A stretch of DNA of 64,000 bases from Fimbriimonadaceae bacterium (GTDB taxonomy: Bacteria; Armatimonadota; Fimbriimonadia; Fimbriimonadales; Fimbriimonadaceae). The position numbers and the translations under genes were made by a program. The notes under the pieces are model-generated. The model saw only the letters and a program-made list of their open reading frames with translations. It had not been told where the DNA came from and searched no databases. The DNA lies in contig JADLBH010000029.1 in the NCBI GenBank assembly GCA_020847855.1, forward strand, positions 1 through 64,000. Reading direction: 5' to 3'. Below, in pieces: positions 63,771 through 64,000 of this stretch. Position 1 is the stretch's first letter. The number at the start of each line of letters is the position of its first letter.

Positions 63771-64000
63771 ACCCCGTATCCTCCAAGAGTCGAGAACGGC
63801 GCCCAGAAATACGGATGGGGCATCCGTTGGCGCACCTGTGCCCGCGCGGCACCGACCGCCTCCAACCAGCCCTGACCCGCTTCGAGGCCCTGATAAAGGT
63901 TCTTTACGAAGACGAGTGCCGCTTTGTCGTCCAAGGGCCAAATGGGACCTATCACGACGGAGGCACCGCGAGCAAGGAAGGCCCGCCCCAGGCCCTCTGG
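63767..64000 (-). CDS. CHAT-domain protein, C-terminal end only
   Basis: The last 77 codons of a gene that continues beyond the window. The sequence LARGASVVIGPIWPLDDKAA, ALVFVKNLYQGLEAG and the terminal HPYFWAPFSTLGG match the end of the CHAT (caspase-HetF) protease fold, where the P-W-P-V-D helix and the P-Y-Y-W-A-F strand are conserved. The catalytic His and Cys would lie upstream, outside the window. Its stop overlaps the start of the subtilase, suggesting a two-protease operon. Confidence 0.82.
   Translation of the reverse strand, partial: PEGLGRAFLARGASVVIGPIWPLDDKAALVFVKNLYQGLEAGQGWLEAVGAARAQVRQRMPHPYFWAPFSTLGGYGV

Overview
The window reads as chromosomal DNA of a GC-rich, compact, Gram-negative-type bacterium. 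It has secretion signals and lipoboxes, several stand-alone prepilin-like proteins with an N-terminal [17 protein letters not shown] segment, futalosine-route menaquinone synthesis (MqnE), two ClpS-like adaptors and many DinB, HEAT and propeller proteins. This mix is most reminiscent of Armatimonadota (Fimbriimonadia-like), but that placement is inference from gene content. There is no rRNA, phage, insertion sequence or CRISPR array.

Layout. 1-7.1 kb: nadB (cut by the window edge), a DinB protein, tRNA-Val, a GH3 glycosidase, an ArsR-DinB fusion with an AHSA1 protein, and a frameshifted GH16 glucanase. 7.3-12.8 kb: a DUF4382-type lipoprotein and a four-gene metal ABC transporter that diverges from its DtxR/MntR-type repressor across a 10-bp perfect inverted repeat. 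12.9-22.2 kb: glutamate dehydrogenase and a protein quality-control block (Hsp20, Lon, two ClpS, FtsH) enclosing a YfhO-like membrane protein and a TPR protein. 22.3-30.6 kb: tilS, mgtE, an S41 protease and a BmpA-type nucleoside ABC transporter with a 3-hydroxyisobutyrate-dehydrogenase-like enzyme. 30.6-43.3 kb: a prepilin with an overlapping small lipoprotein, gltX, a GYF-domain membrane protein, a secreted cyclophilin, oligopeptide-type permeases, an active/inactive pair of S41 proteases, rpiB, a HEAT protein split by one in-frame TGA, mtnP and a BtuF-like lipoprotein. 43.4-45.5 kb: tRNA-Trp, an ECF sigma/anti-sigma pair and an FMN reductase.

The most unusual segment is 45.5-53.4 kb. Two thiamine-pyrophosphate (THI-box) aptamers lie directly upstream of prepilin-type genes and secreted proteins of unknown function, with no thiamine gene in sight. 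One precedes an intact prepilin and has a -10 box; the other is joined to a truncated, frameshifted prepilin. 53.4-64 kb holds two xylose-isomerase-like TIM barrels, a sugar-nucleotide epimerase, a HAD hydrolase, a propeller protein split by another in-frame TGA, a VIT-domain protein, a class II aldolase, mqnE, a D-Ala-D-Ala dipeptidase-like protein, a subtilase and the end of a CHAT-domain protein.

Three genome-wide habits show here. Seven of nine convergent gene pairs overlap by exactly 4 bp, six of them as CTAG. Twelve same-strand junctions overlap as ATGA or TTGA, the latter implying TTG starts. At least twelve genes have a TANNNT box only 6-9 nt before the start codon, pointing to leaderless transcripts; several start codons below were chosen on that basis.
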